The notes beneath the pieces are model-generated. The model ran no database searches and was not told where the DNA came from. It worked only from the letters and a program-made list of their open reading frames with translations. The translations under genes were made by a program, and so were the position numbers. From contig NC_132892.1 of NCBI RefSeq assembly GCF_030463535.1, positions 34,247,109 through 34,311,108 of the forward strand: a stretch of DNA of 64,000 bases, in the 5' to 3' direction. Below are positions 1 to 12,321 of this stretch, piece after piece (the stretch's first letter is position 1; each line of letters opens with the position of its first letter). This DNA is from Salminus brasiliensis (taxonomy: Eukaryota; Chordata; Actinopteri; Characiformes; Bryconidae).

Positions 1-1279
1 ACTAGTAATCAATCACAGTTTACAATGTAAAAATCAAAATTTTAAAATATTAGAGAACTACTATTCCGCTCGGGTTCAGCTTGATCAGAAGGTTTAAGAC
101 TGACTCATTGCTGCTCTCATACTTCCAGATTATTCACATGATCATTTCTTCAGATTCACCTCCTGATTAGGAAATCACTTCCGATTGGAAAATTTTGTCA
201 GAAGAGCAAAACCAGGATTATAATCAGACTAAAGATTACATAGTGTGCTCCAAGCCTTAGCCAGAGGATTAGACAGTAATGACAACTGGTGAACACAAGT
301 TCACAAGTGCGCTCTGTTTGTATAAGGGGTCAGTCTGTGCTGCTGTCTACCAGCAGAGGGCGATGGTGTTATCCAAGGGAACTCTAATTCCCAGAACCCC
401 TAGGAGTAATCAGTGCCAACCAGACACAAAAGTAGACAGAGATGAAAGAAAGAGAAAAGCTTGAAAGGAGGAAAGAAAGGAGTTGAAAAGAAACTGAGTT
501 GTGAAAGTAAATATCTGAAGAGATTTAAGCTCAATACTCAATCAAGCTTTGATCATCAGTTTTATTGTTTAAAGAGCTTCATCAATCAGCTCCCTCTCCA
601 GAGAGAGTTCCTTAGTTTTACTGCTAACTGTCCTTGGTCTGAGCAGGCCATCTTGACATCTCCTTCGTTTGGTTTTCCTGCCTTTTTTCATTTCATTATT
701 CTAAAGGGTGCAATTCCACCCATTACCTATGCTTGCTGGAGGCGCAGTGGTAGGTTATTGGACCTACACTGCCAGGGTTGCCAGATCAAATTCGTCTGGG
801 AGCAACCCAGACCTGTTCTCCCTGACTGTCCTGTAACAGTTTGTTGTAACATGTAACGTCTCAACCTGCACCGTTACTAGCAAGATAACCTTTCTTGAGG
901 AATCGGGGTATTTGCTGTATGTCTACTTGCCTTTTTTGACTACAGAGTTGATCTTGGAAGCACATTTTTGGGTTGTGGACCCATTCTTACCTTGATACCG
1001 ACCTGCCTGATACACTTGCACCATATGCACACTTCCATGAGTTTTGTCATGCCATTGCTGTATTAAAAAAGATCCCCAACCTAAATAATGCCTGTGGTCT
1101 TACAGTGGTTTCTTCTCACTGATGAAACTGCAAAGCACCAAATAGGTTACAATAAGTACTTGAACACTAACACTTATTTTAATGCCCAATGGGTAGATAT
1201 AGAAGCTATGTGTGAAGCGACTGTGTTCATTAGACATTGATTAGATATCCTCACATTCTTTTTGCATGTTTGCTTGCAG
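1..1279. other. Left-edge non-coding stretch, probably intron of the first TRIM gene
   Basis: No exon resembling the small TRIM exons of the downstream paralogs (96, 231, 23 or 119 bp) can be found here, on either strand. If the B30.2 exon at 1280 belongs to a complete gene, this is its last intron and the earlier exons lie left of the window. Open frames around 279-856 have no recognisable domain and look like chance. A perfect match to the CTCF core consensus lies at 350-362. Confidence 0.5.
350..362 (+). promoter_or_regulatory. CTCF-core-like motif
   Basis: The 13 bases ccagcagagggcg fit the commonly quoted vertebrate CTCF core (CCASYAGRKGGCR) at every position. It sits at the left end of the TRIM array, where an insulator would make sense. 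Motif match only; chance matches of this quality occur in genomes. Confidence 0.3.
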
Positions 1280-1800
1280 TTCCAGTGATTCTGGACCCAA
1301 ACAGTGCACATGAAACCCTAACCCTCTCTGAAGATCTCACCAGTCTCAGCAGAGAATATCCACGGCCGGACTTCCCAAACAACCCAGAGAGATTTACTGT
1401 TTATCCGATCATTCTAGGTTCTGAAGGGTTTAACGCTGGAATACACAGTTGGATGGTGGAGGTTAAAGACTGTACCAGTTGGATCATCGGTGTGGCAAAA
1501 GAGTCGGTTAAAAGGAAAGAAAAATGCAGTGCAGTACCTGCAGAAGGTATCTGGGCAGTAAGTCTTAATAACAATAAATACTCCTGGACCAGCCAGGTGC
1601 CGACCACGAAGTACCAGAGATTAAAAATCCAACTAAACTTGGAAGCCGGAGAAGTGAAGTTCTTCAGTGATGACAGCTTCTGGCCTTTACACAGTTACAC
1701 GGAGAGATTTACAGAGAAGATATATCCTTTCTTTAATTGCACTTGTGAAAACCCGGTCAAGATATTACCTGTAAAGATCACAGTTCAGAAAACAGAGTAA
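1280..1800 (+). CDS. TRIM35-like gene 1, B30.2 (PRY-SPRY) terminal exon, 5' part outside window
   Basis: This is the last exon of a tripartite-motif gene. It opens after a pyrimidine-rich acceptor (ttgcttgcag, ag at 1278-1279) in the same phase as the last exons of the three complete paralogs, and ends at TAA 1798-1800. It encodes about 173 aa of PRY-SPRY: the PRY start ([18 protein letters not shown]), the NNPERF block, LGSEGF.AGIHSWMVEV, a WIIGVAKESVKRK block, a GIWAVSL block and the ending KIYPFF...VKILPVKI. B30.2 domains are the ligand-recognition ends of TRIM proteins. All key blocks are present, so it is likely functional if joined to upstream exons. Those exons are not within 1.28 kb to the left, so either the gene starts outside the window or this is an orphan exon. 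AATAAA at 2404-2409 and 2501-2506 are candidate polyadenylation signals. Confidence 0.85.
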
Positions 1801-3430
1801 CAGTTTCCAGAGTAACCAGTGTCAATATTTCTTTCTAAACCAGAATTTAACAAAAATGTTTGAGCCTCCTAAAAACGTTGAGCCTCCTTCACCAATGTCT
1901 GTGTAAGAAATTTCTTAAATATGTTTCTGAGAAAAGTCAGATCATCAGAATATTCAGATGCTTTTGTTTTTAAAGCACTGTTGGCAGCTCTGCTCTAAAG
2001 GATGATGGATCCTATTGTCCACGTAAACTGAACCAATCCCAACTAAGAAAACATTGGTGGATGTCAACGGAATCTGGAAATTTTGTAAAAACTGCATAAG
2101 TGGGTTTTAAGAAGACATTTATTATTAAGAACAGTTGGTGAAAAGGCCCACTAATTTTCTACTTGTCTAGATTATACTTCAGATTTGTTAATACTGTAAA
2201 TCTGTTATCTTTTACAATTGATGAATGTTTTAATAACTGCTTAGTTTCACAACAGCCCACATAATGACAGTTTAATGTCAGGTTATGTGTTCACTGTTAC
2301 AAGTACATTACAGTAGTACAGATTATGTAAATACATGGGTAAAAGTTTATTTTGAGGAACAAAATTATATGTTTATGTAAGTGTTTTGTTTTTTGCTTTT
2401 TTTAATAAATCATGAATTAGACATGGCTGATGTATTAATTATAATCTTTAATAGTACATGATAAGAGCTATGTTATGTGACAAGTGTAGCCATAATGCAC
2501 AATAAACACTTTTTACCACCCTGTTATGCAAATTACTGAGCATGAATGATTAACTTTAGTCTTTATTTTTACTTCAAAAGCCAATCAAAGTACTCCACAA
2601 TTAAAATAAAATAAACATTTTATTTTAATTGTTTATTAAAAGCAACTGATTTAAATATCCTAAAACATGTGAGGTTAAATATGGGCTCAAGAGGCCAGAG
2701 ACGTAGGTCAGAGCAGCACCATTTATAGCTTTAAAAAACACCAATAAAATCTAAAAATCTATATTTTACCACTAACTAGCAAAGGAACAGTACATGTATG
2801 GTGCTTTCCTTTTCTGCTTCCAGATAAAAGCCCAGCTGCTGCATTTTGGACCAACAACAAGGGTGACAAAGCTGACTGAGTCATTCCCATATTCAGAGAA
2901 TTGCCATAATCAAGGAGTAATGTGAAAAAGCATTGAGGACTGTTTCCAGGTACTCAAATGAGAGAATGGATTTTAACTTGACGATTATTCTAAGTTGGTA
3001 AAAGCTAGCTCTGACAAATTTAAGCACAAAGTTAAAGATAACACCAAGTTTGTTGAAGTGGTATATTTTGTATATTTAAGGAAAATGGGTAAACAAACAG
3101 GTATACAGTCTGATGGGAACCAACTGCTCCCGTTTTATGTTTACTTCAAATTTGGGAAATCTTGGAAATAGCAAAAAAACATTTAAGGGCAGGTCCTCAA
3201 ACACCAACATCATACTGGAGGCAGTCAAGAAGAATGTCAAAATGTATCAAATAACCAGTAAAAAAATCTTCAAATCTAACCAAAGGATCCTTATTAAATC
3301 ATGTTGTCTTGATATCAGTATTAAACCATGATTCGAATAATTCAAATTATTCACGGAATAACATTAATGTTAAAGTTGTAAAAAATTACTGTGGCTGCAT
3401 CACAACTCGCACACCTTTACTTTACTGAGG
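1801..3430. other. AT-rich spacer and probable 3' UTR of TRIM gene 1
   Basis: Contains candidate poly(A) signals at 2404 and 2501 and no supported exon. Short open frames such as 3113-3331 have no recognisable content. Confidence 0.4.
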
Positions 3431-3439
3431 CGACTACAC

Positions 3440-3755
3440 CAACGATTGTGATTTTATAATGGTGGCTAGTTCTGAAACACTGTGTAGTAGTGTGGTAATG
3501 TGTGGTTTGGGACACAGCCCCGCTAAACTAACCACAACATCAAGCTTTACATCTGCATTATGTATTACTCTCTGTCTGTACTGTGTTGTGTTGTCTGTCT
3601 GCACTTGTACTGTGTTGCACTTGTGTTCTGTATGCACTGTGTCTGTGTTGCACCATGGTCCTGGAGGAATGTTGTTTCGTTTCACTGTGGACTCTGTATG
3701 TAGTTGAAATGACAATAAAACCCACTTGACTTGACTTGACTTGACTTGCATTTCT
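3440..3755 (+). mobile_element. 3' end of a non-LTR retrotransposon with TTGAC-type tail
   Basis: A non-coding stretch runs into 'aaatgacaataaa' and then a short tandem tail of acttg units (about 3723-3750). A 3' end closing in a microsatellite-like tail after a poly(A)-signal-like sequence is typical of CR1/L2/Rex-type fish LINEs. Open frames on both strands here have no domain and are treated as non-coding. Family assignment is by this tail structure only. Confidence 0.55.
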
Positions 3756-4202
3756 GGACAAGCTGAGAGATCCAAAAGCAGCATATGAAGGTAGAGAATC
3801 ACGTGGACTCAGGTGGTAGAGTAAAACTACAGGATTTTACATTAATATTCTAATAATTCTGATATGACTTATGTACTTGTTATGAGCATTGTCCTGCTCA
3901 CATCACCAATGTAACAAAGTGCAGTTAGCAATGAGCCAAGCAACAGTAGCAACGATATATATAGAGACGCTATTCTCCTTATTACAGTTAGTGGAGCATC
4001 AACTTGCTGGTTCAGCTGCTATTTTAAGGTAGTTTTAAGTGCTGTGTCACCTTCAAAATGATGTCTTTAGGTGTTTCCATTAATTCACAGAATGTGTGAT
4101 TCTTATTCAGTAAGAAAAAAGCGTCATGTGACTTTTCAGTGTAATCTCGCCCCACCCCCATATTTCCACCCCCATACTGTCCTTTGAACAGGAACAAGAA
4201 TG

Positions 4203-4212
4203 ACTTTCATTT
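4203..4212 (-). promoter_or_regulatory. IRF/ISRE-like motif upstream of TRIM gene 2
   Basis: actttcattt on the plus strand reads aaatgaaagt on the minus strand and contains the IRF core AANNGAAA. The 10-mer ending at GAAA matches 9 of 10 positions of GAAANNGAAA. It lies 65-74 bp before the ATG. The same core is found upstream of TRIM genes 3 and 4. Confidence 0.4.
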
Positions 4213-4276
4213 TATCAGATAAAGTCTAGGCTGGCCTCAAGGAAACTTACACTGCCTCAGTCGCAGCAACGCAGCG

Positions 4277-7200
4277 ATGGCGTCGTCTCTCGCTTCACTG
4301 GAAGAGGAACTGAAGTGTGTTTTGTGCCAAAACATTTACAAAACCCCTTTGATTCTACTTTGCACTCACAGTTTCTGCAAAACCTGTCTGGAGACCACCT
4401 GGGCTGAGCATGGGGCTAAAGAATGCCCAGTGTGTAAGAAGAGATCCTCCATTGAGAACCCACCGATCAACCGAGCGCTGAAGAGTGCCTGCGAGTCCTT
4501 CGTTCAGGAGAAGAATCGCAGGGTTTCTGACGAAGCACAAGGTCTGGTGTGCCCTCAGCACTTGCTGAACATGCAGCTGTTCTGTCTACATGACGAGCAG
4601 CTGGTATGTGCCGAGTGTGTGACCCAGCAACACAACAATCACAACTTCTGCTCCATCAGTAAGGCTGCCAGCGAACGCAGGGTAAGGCTTTATTTAGAGG
4701 AACACAAATTAGGGGTTTATGCACTTTTTATTTTATTTATTTTAACAAAGCCTGAATTAGACATTTCTCTCTGTGTGTGTGTGTGTGTGTGTGTGTGTAC
4801 ACACATTGTTACCACCCTGTTATGCAAAATATGAGCATGAACTGTTACCATCACATTGTTTAATGCAGGTTCTAGATAGTGGGTGGGGTTTATTGCTTTA
4901 TGTAAGTCAATAAATCTCACTAAGTACTTGATGAGTTAATTTGCATCACACATTCAGTCTCTATTCATGATGCACAAAAAATGGACAAAAGTATTGGGAC
5001 ACCTGCTCATTCATTGTTTCTCCTGAAATCAAGGGTATTGAAAAGGGTTGATTCTGCTTTTCTTAGAGTAACTCTCTACTGTCCAGGGAAGAAGGCTTTC
5101 TACTAGGAGAAAGATGGAGACACATTGCTGTACGGATTTGATTGCATTCAGGCACAAGAGTATTGGTCAGGTCAGGGTGTTGGATGTTTACCACCCCACC
5201 ACATCATTTCCAACTCATCCCAAAAGTACTGGATGGAGCTCCACCACCATCATTCCAGAGAACACAGTTATTCCACTGCTCCACAGCTCAATGCTGGGTG
5301 GCTTTATAAGTCTATTTATAATCCCTCTAGCCCACGCCTGACATTAGGCAGCATGATGCCAATAGGTTCATGATGTTGATCTGCTCCAGAAAGTCCTATT
5401 CTATTGGTAGTACTTCTCTACAGGGACTAGACAAGCTGTGTAAAGTAATGAAGAAGCTAAATGCATTTACTAAAAGGGGTGTCCACAAACATTTTGAACA
5501 TTATAGTATACACAGTTTATCAGTGTTTAAATGTTAAAAATGTTTAAACTGACATCTGTCCAGATGCATGCTGTGCAATGGTCATTTCAGGCGCAATAGG
5601 TTTTAGTCATCACTAATCACAGATTAATCAATACTGAACAATCTGCTTAACAGGGTGGTAACGATTGTGCAGTATTACAAATAATAATGTAATTATCATA
5701 CATTTCACGTAAAAAAGCCTTAAATTATCAAAAGAAGGTCCTAATGAGTGAATAACTGATTTTGAAATGTCCTACTTTTTTAAATAAATAAATAAAGTGT
5801 TACCTTGATCAGATGAATTTTATTACGACTGTAATAACTGGCTTATGACTTCTATACATGATTTATAAATATGTTAAAGGTTACCTCAGTTTACTTTCTG
5901 GGAGTGCTATTGCTGTCCAAAGTCCTTTCACATTTTTAATCTTTTCCTTATTGGAGCTGAATGAGTAACTCTTTAGCATGTGACCGCTTGCCTTGTTTTC
6001 CTCTGAACATCCAGGAGAATCTACGAGGCCCTCTTCAGGAGCTACAGGGGAGTCATGCAGCATTTTCTTTTGAAAAACTCACTTGCCTCTCCGTTTCTCA
6101 GGAGATCCAGGTATGGGCTTTTAATGTATGGTCACAGGACTCAAGGTTTCAGTCACTGTCTTAGGGCATTCACTTTAATGGTAATGATATTCAAAATCAC
6201 CACTGTAAAAAATGTATATTTAGTCTAATTTTACACAGTTACTGATTAACTCAACGTAGTTCAGTCTAAAGCTCTCCTATCTCACATTTTCATATATTAG
6301 CATCCATACTGACTCTCAAAAAAACCCTCAATCTGTTTACTGTTTATTTCCACTTGCAGATTAGAAGCCCCCCACATCACACTTGGGGTAGGCCTTGCTA
6401 TTCTTAAACTCCTGACCTTGGAGGGCTATTGGTGATGTGGATGGGATTTGAACTTATGATTTCCTGACTTTTGACAGAAAGTCAGTTAACCAGTTGTTCC
6501 ACTCTAGAGCTGTGAAGTCATGTACAAAGGAGGGAAAGTAAATTCACTCAGAACTGTGGTTTTATGTAGTGTAAATTCACAGCTCTAGGCCGGCCCTACA
6601 GTCTAACTGCGGCTCATCAAGTGAGAGGAGGTCATAAGTTCAAATCTCAGCCAGCGTTCAGAGCCCCATTATCAAAAGCCTCCCAGTCTGGGGAGATCAT
6701 GTGATTGATTTCCATCTAACATACAGATGGGAATGATAAATGGTAAACAGATTGAGAGGAGAAGCTACAGACTAAACATCTTACATAGTATTCAATTCAA
6801 TTTCAGCTCATTTTACTATTTGTTTTTAAGGCTCAACTTAATAGTTATGTATCTGCTATGACATGCAGAAGTGAAACAATGTGAGTTAGGAAATTTTTGA
6901 CTACAGTGTTTTGATTTAACTCAACTTAATCAGTTACTGCATCTGTTTAAATAGACTTTACTTTAACTATTGTTACAGTATTTACAGTAATTACAGTTTC
7001 AGAAGACTACTGGAAGACAACTCTTCTTCAACCAACTTGAGATTTTCTAGTTAAACATTTTACTGTCTTGCACAAACTGATAAACACTCAGATATTGCAT
7101 TGAGACTGTTCTAGGAAGTGTCCAACGACTACTCAGTCTGCCTCTTTTTTCAGTCTCAGTTCCTCCAAACACAAACTCAGATACAGAAAGAGTTTGAGAA

Positions 7201-7718
7201 GCTTCACCAGTTCCTCCATGAGGAAGAGAAGGCCAGGGTCACTGCACTGAAGAAAGAAATGGAGAGAAAAAGCCAGAAAATAAAAGAGAAAATAGAAGAA
7301 ATGGATGATGCCTTAGCTTCTCTTTCTAAAAGAATCAAACTGATTGAGGACTACATGAATGCTGACGACAGTCTGTTCTTGAAAGTAGGCAGTTTTATTA
7401 CTAAATCCACTCCAATGGTGATTTCATTCAGTAACATTGCTGCTAATTAAACTTCATAGCTTTAAAGCCTGCTTTTCACTGAATGGATCAATAAAGTTGA
7501 TCCAGAATAATATTTTTTAATAAAAACAATTTACTTAATTTAATTAATTTAATTAATTACCAGAGTTTCAGTGACTATTTTACATAAAAAAGATACACAG
7601 AATGCTACAGTTCACTGTTTTACTGATTTTATTTTTTTTAAAACCATGTTTCTTGCAGAACCTTAAGGATGCAGAAGAGAGGTACAATTATATCAAATAT
7701 TAGCAAGCATTTTAAATG

Positions 7719-7750
<32 letters not shown>

Positions 7751-9423
7751 CAAACATTTTGTTGATGTATTTTAAATGTTTGTGTGTTTCATTTCAGTGC
7801 TGAATGCACATTGCCAGATGTGGAATTGGAATCAGGAGCTCTGCTTGATGTGGCCAAACATGTGGGAAACCTGAGATACAGAGTTTGGGAGAAGATGAAG
7901 GATATTTGTCCTTACTGTGAGTAGACAAGCTCTAATGCTGTAGAATTTATATTATAATTCATGGTAATTAATCACATTTCTCTTATTTTGTCTAATGTAT
8001 CATTTGAGCAAAAATTAATGTCATATGTTTGTTTGTCATTTTAAATAATATAATAATAATTGTATAACCGTAACATGCACTTCCTAAAGAAAACACAATG
8101 CATGCCCAATTTGAGTGGTTCCCACTTGCAATGAGAGGACCAGGGTAAAGTCGCTAAGTGGTTGCCATAGTATTGCAGTTGGTTGCTAGATTGTTGATAT
8201 GCAATTGCTATTGCATTTCTAGTGGTTGGTAGGCTGTTGTTCTGCAGTAACAGTGGTATTTCAGGTGAATACTTGGGTCATAATGTGTTCCTTGGTAGCT
8301 AATATGATAAGGTCCCCAGGCAAAACATTACCTTGCATGTCGGCTTGCATGTTACTGCCACCTTAAACATGCATGGTGACTCTTTTGGTCTGCGGAGCTT
8401 ATTTCAGGTGCTTACTAAGGTGGTCCAGGTGGAACTTCTTGATTTTAACACTGGGAAATTTGTTGTGTTCCTATTCATCCAGCACAACTTATGGATAAAT
8501 ACTGTGTGTATAATTATTCAATAATATTCGATGATATTACATTGACATTGGATGCTAGTTTAGAAAGTGGAGATATTTTGTCTGTTTAATTTTTATATGG
8601 GAGGATGGGATCCCAAATTGGTCTGGACTTCAACTTTCACTACTTCTACACCTTGAAAATGCAAAATAGAGTTTTAAATATTAGACTTAAGTTTTTATTT
8701 TTTTCATATGTTGACAGCCTGTGACGAAATATTAAAATCTAACAAATATTTCAGAATTATGTAAGATCAATGTTAAATATGTCACCTTATTTTTGCCCTA
8801 CCTTGATTGCTAACTCAATTATTATTGTTTTTTTTTTGTTTTTTTTTAAAGATCCAGTGATTCTTGATCCTAACACTGCCCAAAGCAGTCTTCACCTGTC
8901 TGCGGATTTAAACAAAGTGCTCTGTAGGGATATGAAGCAGAACCTTCCAAACAACCCTGAGAGGTTCACCATAGACCCAGTCATCCAGGGCTCTGAGGGA
9001 TTCAACTCTGGAACCCACAGCTGGGTAGTGGATGTTGGGGAAAGTGATAACTGGACTATCGGGGTGGTAAAAGAGTCAGTCAAAAGAAAAGATGAGATCT
9101 CTGTGAGCCCACAGGATGGATTCTGGACTGTAAGTCGACGAGATGGACAATTCACATTCAACACAGGATGTTACAGAGCTGAGAGGGTGCAGAGAATCAG
9201 AGTCCAGGTAAACTGGGATGGGGGACAGGTTACATTTACCAATGCAGAGACCAACACACAATTACAGACCTATTCACACACATGTGAGAAAATGTACCCA
9301 TATTTCTCTACACTCAGTGATCTCCCACTGAAGATTGTACCAGCCAGCATCTTACAGTCAGTTAATGAAAAACACAGTAATCATTTATTGGGCTATTGTA
9401 AAAAAGGGATGTGCCAACATTAG
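4277..9423 (+). CDS. TRIM35-like gene 2: RING, B-box, coiled coil, B30.2 E3 ubiquitin ligase
   Basis: Exons: 4277-4681, 6015-6110, 7154-7384, 7659-7681, 7798-7916, 8852-9423 (405, 96, 231, 23, 119, 572 bp). Together they give one 481-aa frame; all junctions are GT-AG and phases agree with the paralogs. Exon 1 holds a C3HC4 RING (C14, C17, C29, H31, C34, C37, C50, C53) and a B-box2 (C92, H95, C103, D106, C111, C114, H119, H122). Exons 2-3 encode the coiled coil ([16 protein letters not shown] block). Exon 5 has the DVAKHVGNLRYRVWEKM linker, and exon 6 a full PRY-SPRY (VILDPNTAQ, GSEGFNSGTHSW, WTIGVVKESVKRK, GFWTVSRRDGQ). The 96/231/23/119 plan and sequence match the TRIM35-like (hltr) family expanded in fish. 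Known members are RING E3 ligases; the target is not deducible. The start ATG matches the MASS start of genes 3 and 4. The C-terminus runs about 20 residues past the SPRY with no motif. Confidence 0.9.
4773..4800. repeat. (TG)n microsatellite
   Basis: A pure TG run in intron 1 of TRIM gene 2, 92 bp after the donor. Confidence 0.9.
4981..5511 (+). mobile_element. MITE-like repeat, near full length (copy 1 of 9)
   Basis: Bounded by imperfect inverted ends: ggacaaaagtattgggacacc on the left, and a right end whose complement reads ttcaaaatgtttgtggacacc. It has no coding capacity. Nine copies are recognisable in this window in both orientations, sharing inner landmarks such as 'gggctttata', 'ctagcccacgcctggcatta' and 'gtcctattctattgg'. 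This fits a non-autonomous cut-and-paste DNA element. It sits in intron 1 of TRIM gene 2. Confidence 0.7.
7723..7750. repeat. (TA)n microsatellite
   Basis: Lies in the short intron between the 23-bp and 119-bp exons of TRIM gene 2. Confidence 0.9.
8110..8270. repeat. Degenerate GGTTGCTA-type repeat
   Basis: Loose tandem variants of 'gtggttgctatggt' occur in the last intron of TRIM gene 2. Related stretches are at 14845-14960 and 33030-33365. Confidence 0.5.
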
Positions 9424-10250
9424 GGGAAAATTAATGCATAACCGCCTCTTTAGTGGATGTTACCAAAAACTTAGTAGTGAACCACTTTGAGGTCAGTAAT
9501 TGCAAATGGTGACCAAAATGGCTGATGGACAGTCAGAAAATCCAACTGCCTCTGGGATTTCTGTAGATTCTTTCAGCAACAAAAAAGAATCATTGCATGA
9601 ACATAAAACTTAAGTCACTGCCCCACAGTTCACTACTAGGGGGGCTTTATAACCCTCTAACCCACGGCTGGTATTGGGCATGGTGCCAAAATATATGTTA
9701 AATATAATGTTTATGCTCCAGAGCGTCCTATTCTACTGACAGTACTTCTTTACAGGGATTGGAAAAGCTGTGTGAGTAATGGGTGCAACTTAAAGTAGCT
9801 GAATGCATTCATTTTGTCTCTCTTTAAAACACAGCATATTCACAGAGAACACTAAAGATTTTTGATTTTTGGTTCTGAATACCCTGCTGTTATAAGAAAA
9901 ACAGTCTGGCCAGTTCAAGCTGGTCAAACTGGTTGACCAGTCTATTTACTAGCAAAGTGTATGTTTTAATTTAAGTCAATAGTTTAGCTGTTCTAGCATG
10001 ACCAAGCTTGTCAACAAGTATGAACAAGACTGTTGGGTTGATCGATATGATCAGCTTGGTGACCAACATTTCATAGATATTCATTCCGTCTTTGTCAGAA
10101 ATTCTCTTGGGTATCGAATGCGCACATTTCTTGTTTTATCATATCTCTGGATAATGTTGCAACATAACAGTAAAAAATGGTAAAACATGAAATGCTCAGT
10201 AGCATACCAGTTGTTTTATAATCACTGTTAAAAGAAATATGTTGGGGCAT
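9424..10250. other. Spacer after TRIM gene 2
   Basis: Contains a partial MITE copy at 9618-9815 and otherwise nothing recognisable. Short open frames (for example 9998-10183) have no homology that I can see. Confidence 0.4.
9618..9815 (+). mobile_element. MITE-like repeat, right-hand fragment (copy 2)
   Basis: Shares the 'ggggggctttataaccctctaacccac', 'gtcctattctactg' and 'gaatgcattca' landmarks with copy 1. Both ends are lost and it is more diverged. Confidence 0.6.
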
Positions 10251-10254
10251 TGAC

Positions 10255-10460
10255 AGAAAACATTTATTTTGGAATGTCTTGAGGGGTGGAAACCACACCC
10301 TCTCCATGCACACCATACAGTGGTGTTCCACAAGGCTCAGTGATCAGTCCTTTTTACTTTTACTTCATGCTTGTTCTCTTAGTCATGCCTGCAGATGCTT
10401 GTGCGAATGATGTTCAACCTTTCCACCTTCTGATACTCTACTCTTGAATTGCTTATATCT
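10255..10460 (+). mobile_element. Decayed LINE reverse transcriptase fragment
   Basis: One frame reads SGVPQGSVISPFYF, the RT motif usually written GVPQGSVLGPLLF. About 60 bp further, ACANDVQPF stands where the catalytic (F/Y)ADDTQLY motif is expected. Motif order and spacing fit a CR1/L2/Rex-type LINE. Altered catalytic residues and interrupted frames show it is dead. Confidence 0.55.
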
Positions 10461-11483
10461 CTCTACACCTCAAGCAACTCAGCTTTCTCTTGATAGGACA
10501 GTAAAATAATAGCAGTTCTCTTGTAATGGTGTGATGTGCTCACATTGTTCTGTTATTAACAAAGAGTGTCATTGGCTGAATATCTGAACACATCCTTCCT
10601 GATCTTCTTTCTGTACACATTTTGACAAAATTGTAAAGCATTGGTCCTGAGTCCATTCTGACCCCCCCCCCCTTTTTTTCACTTAAAAGGTCCCACATTA
10701 GAAGGATCTGAAAATGTCCGCTCTAATTTTCCTAGGCAGGACAATAGTTAACAAATCAGTAAATCCACTCTGTAATCTCCCCAAGATTATTGTTTCCTTG
10801 CACATAAGGCATCAGAACATAAATTTATACAAAAAATTTTCTTGTCCTAGGCCTTCCTAAATTTCACTGGTAGTGACCAAACATATTCATTTCTATTTCC
10901 TTTTCAATTTTATCTTTTCTTTGGTTGTGAAGAAGAGTTGGTCTCATCTTTGCCATATCGCTGCAGTCATAGACATATCTGTAGCTTCAACAGATAAGAG
11001 TTTACACTCTCCAGTACCAGGCCATCTCTTCACCACTGATGTGAAACTGAATGAATGATCACTAATCCTGACGACTACGCCAATTGTCAGAAACTTGTGT
11101 TCTTGCTCTGTGAAGAACAAAATGGGCAGGAGATGTTATGGTGTAGATATTAAGTTTTTAGATCTTTCTGTGCAAGGCTCTTAGTTCACAGTCCGTTCTG
11201 TAGGCAGCCCAACCTAGTGTCACAAGTATTGTGTCTCAACTCAACTCAGAGAGGGAGAACATATGTGTATTCATTAAACAGATGGTCAGTATTTATAACA
11301 TTTATGATATGGGCAGTTGCAACATGATGCATCTGCCTTACTCTGAAGCTAATGATCCTTAACATCTAGGATATCAGCATCTCCAGAAAGTCTGATTTCC
11401 TGGGTAATAGACATTTTGCTAGAAACTACACCTGGTCACAATCAGATCATACAAAATTTTCAAATATGTAAAAAAAAATGTGC

Positions 11484-11518
<35 letters not shown>

Positions 11519-12237
11519 TTATATATATACTTTAACCACAACTTAACCTAACCAAATTAAATAAAAAAAGCAGGTACATAATGTTTACACATGAACTAAA
11601 CTAAGTTAAGTAAGTTAGAGGCCTGACCCATCACCAGTACTATAAATGGGGCACTGACAGTTGTGTTATGTAAGGTTGTGTGTAGAAATATGACTTACCT
11701 GTTGTCCTTGTCCTCAGGGCAATGCAGCCACCTTCTAGGGCTTCCCTACTGCTGGCTGGTGGAGCCCACAGCCATATGTAGAAGGGGGGAGGTGGGGTCC
11801 ACTGAAACCGTATGGAAAAGACAAATGGGTGTACCTTCTGTATATGTATATAGCCACAATAACTGCATTGCATTTCATTAGGGTACATGTTATGTCTTTT
11901 GTATATCTGGGAGTTTAGTCTTAGGTAACCCCACGCTAGCCTAAGTGGTATGGCCTAATTAGGTAGCATGGGCAGGGCTACACTTTTAAAAGAAGTGACT
12001 TCGTTCACAGTTGAGACTAATTTGGGGTACGAGTCTAATCTATGGGAAAGTAAGCGGTGTCCATGCGACTTTGCTGCAGCCACACCACTTAACATTCCCA
12101 CCGGCTCTCTGACAGTTATGGTTTAAAGTTATAGTGGCTTTACAGTTTTTACCTGGGTGGTGTTACAGCAGCCAAAACATGTGCAGTCAGGAAACAGCAT
12201 GGCATTCAGGGTAATCAGTGCGTCAGTGTGTTGACAG
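10461..12237. other. Unassigned spacer before TRIM gene 3
   Basis: No supported gene. Holds a C/T-homopolymer stretch at 10666-10680, a (TAA)n run at 11485-11515 and anonymous sequence. Overlapping opposite-strand frames at 11640-11888 have no recognisable domain. Confidence 0.4.
11485..11515. repeat. (TAA)n microsatellite
   Basis: About ten ATA/TAA units in the spacer before TRIM gene 3. Confidence 0.9.
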
Positions 12238-12244
12238 GTGACTT

Positions 12245-12254
12245 ACTTTCATTT
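12245..12254 (-). promoter_or_regulatory. IRF-core motif upstream of TRIM gene 3
   Basis: actttcattt, identical to the ten bases upstream of TRIM gene 2, lies 68-77 bp before the ATG. The minus strand contains AANNGAAA; the fit to the two-repeat ISRE is weaker (8 of 10). Confidence 0.4.
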
Positions 12255-12321
12255 CTGCCGAAGCAGAAGCTGTAAAGTTCTCACAGAGAAACCACACCCT
12301 GCTGTCTGTGTGGACACAGCA

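Noticed and set aside
5114-5373. Two overlapping frames of 75-82 codons
   Set aside because: They lie inside MITE copy 1, and similar frames recur in other copies of the repeat.
11688-11705. U1 snRNA-like start (acttacctg)
   Set aside because: Only nine bases match; the rest of U1 and its structure are absent.
11640-11888. Opposite-strand frames of 72 and 82 codons
   Set aside because: No domain, no splice partners, and no similarity to neighbouring genes.
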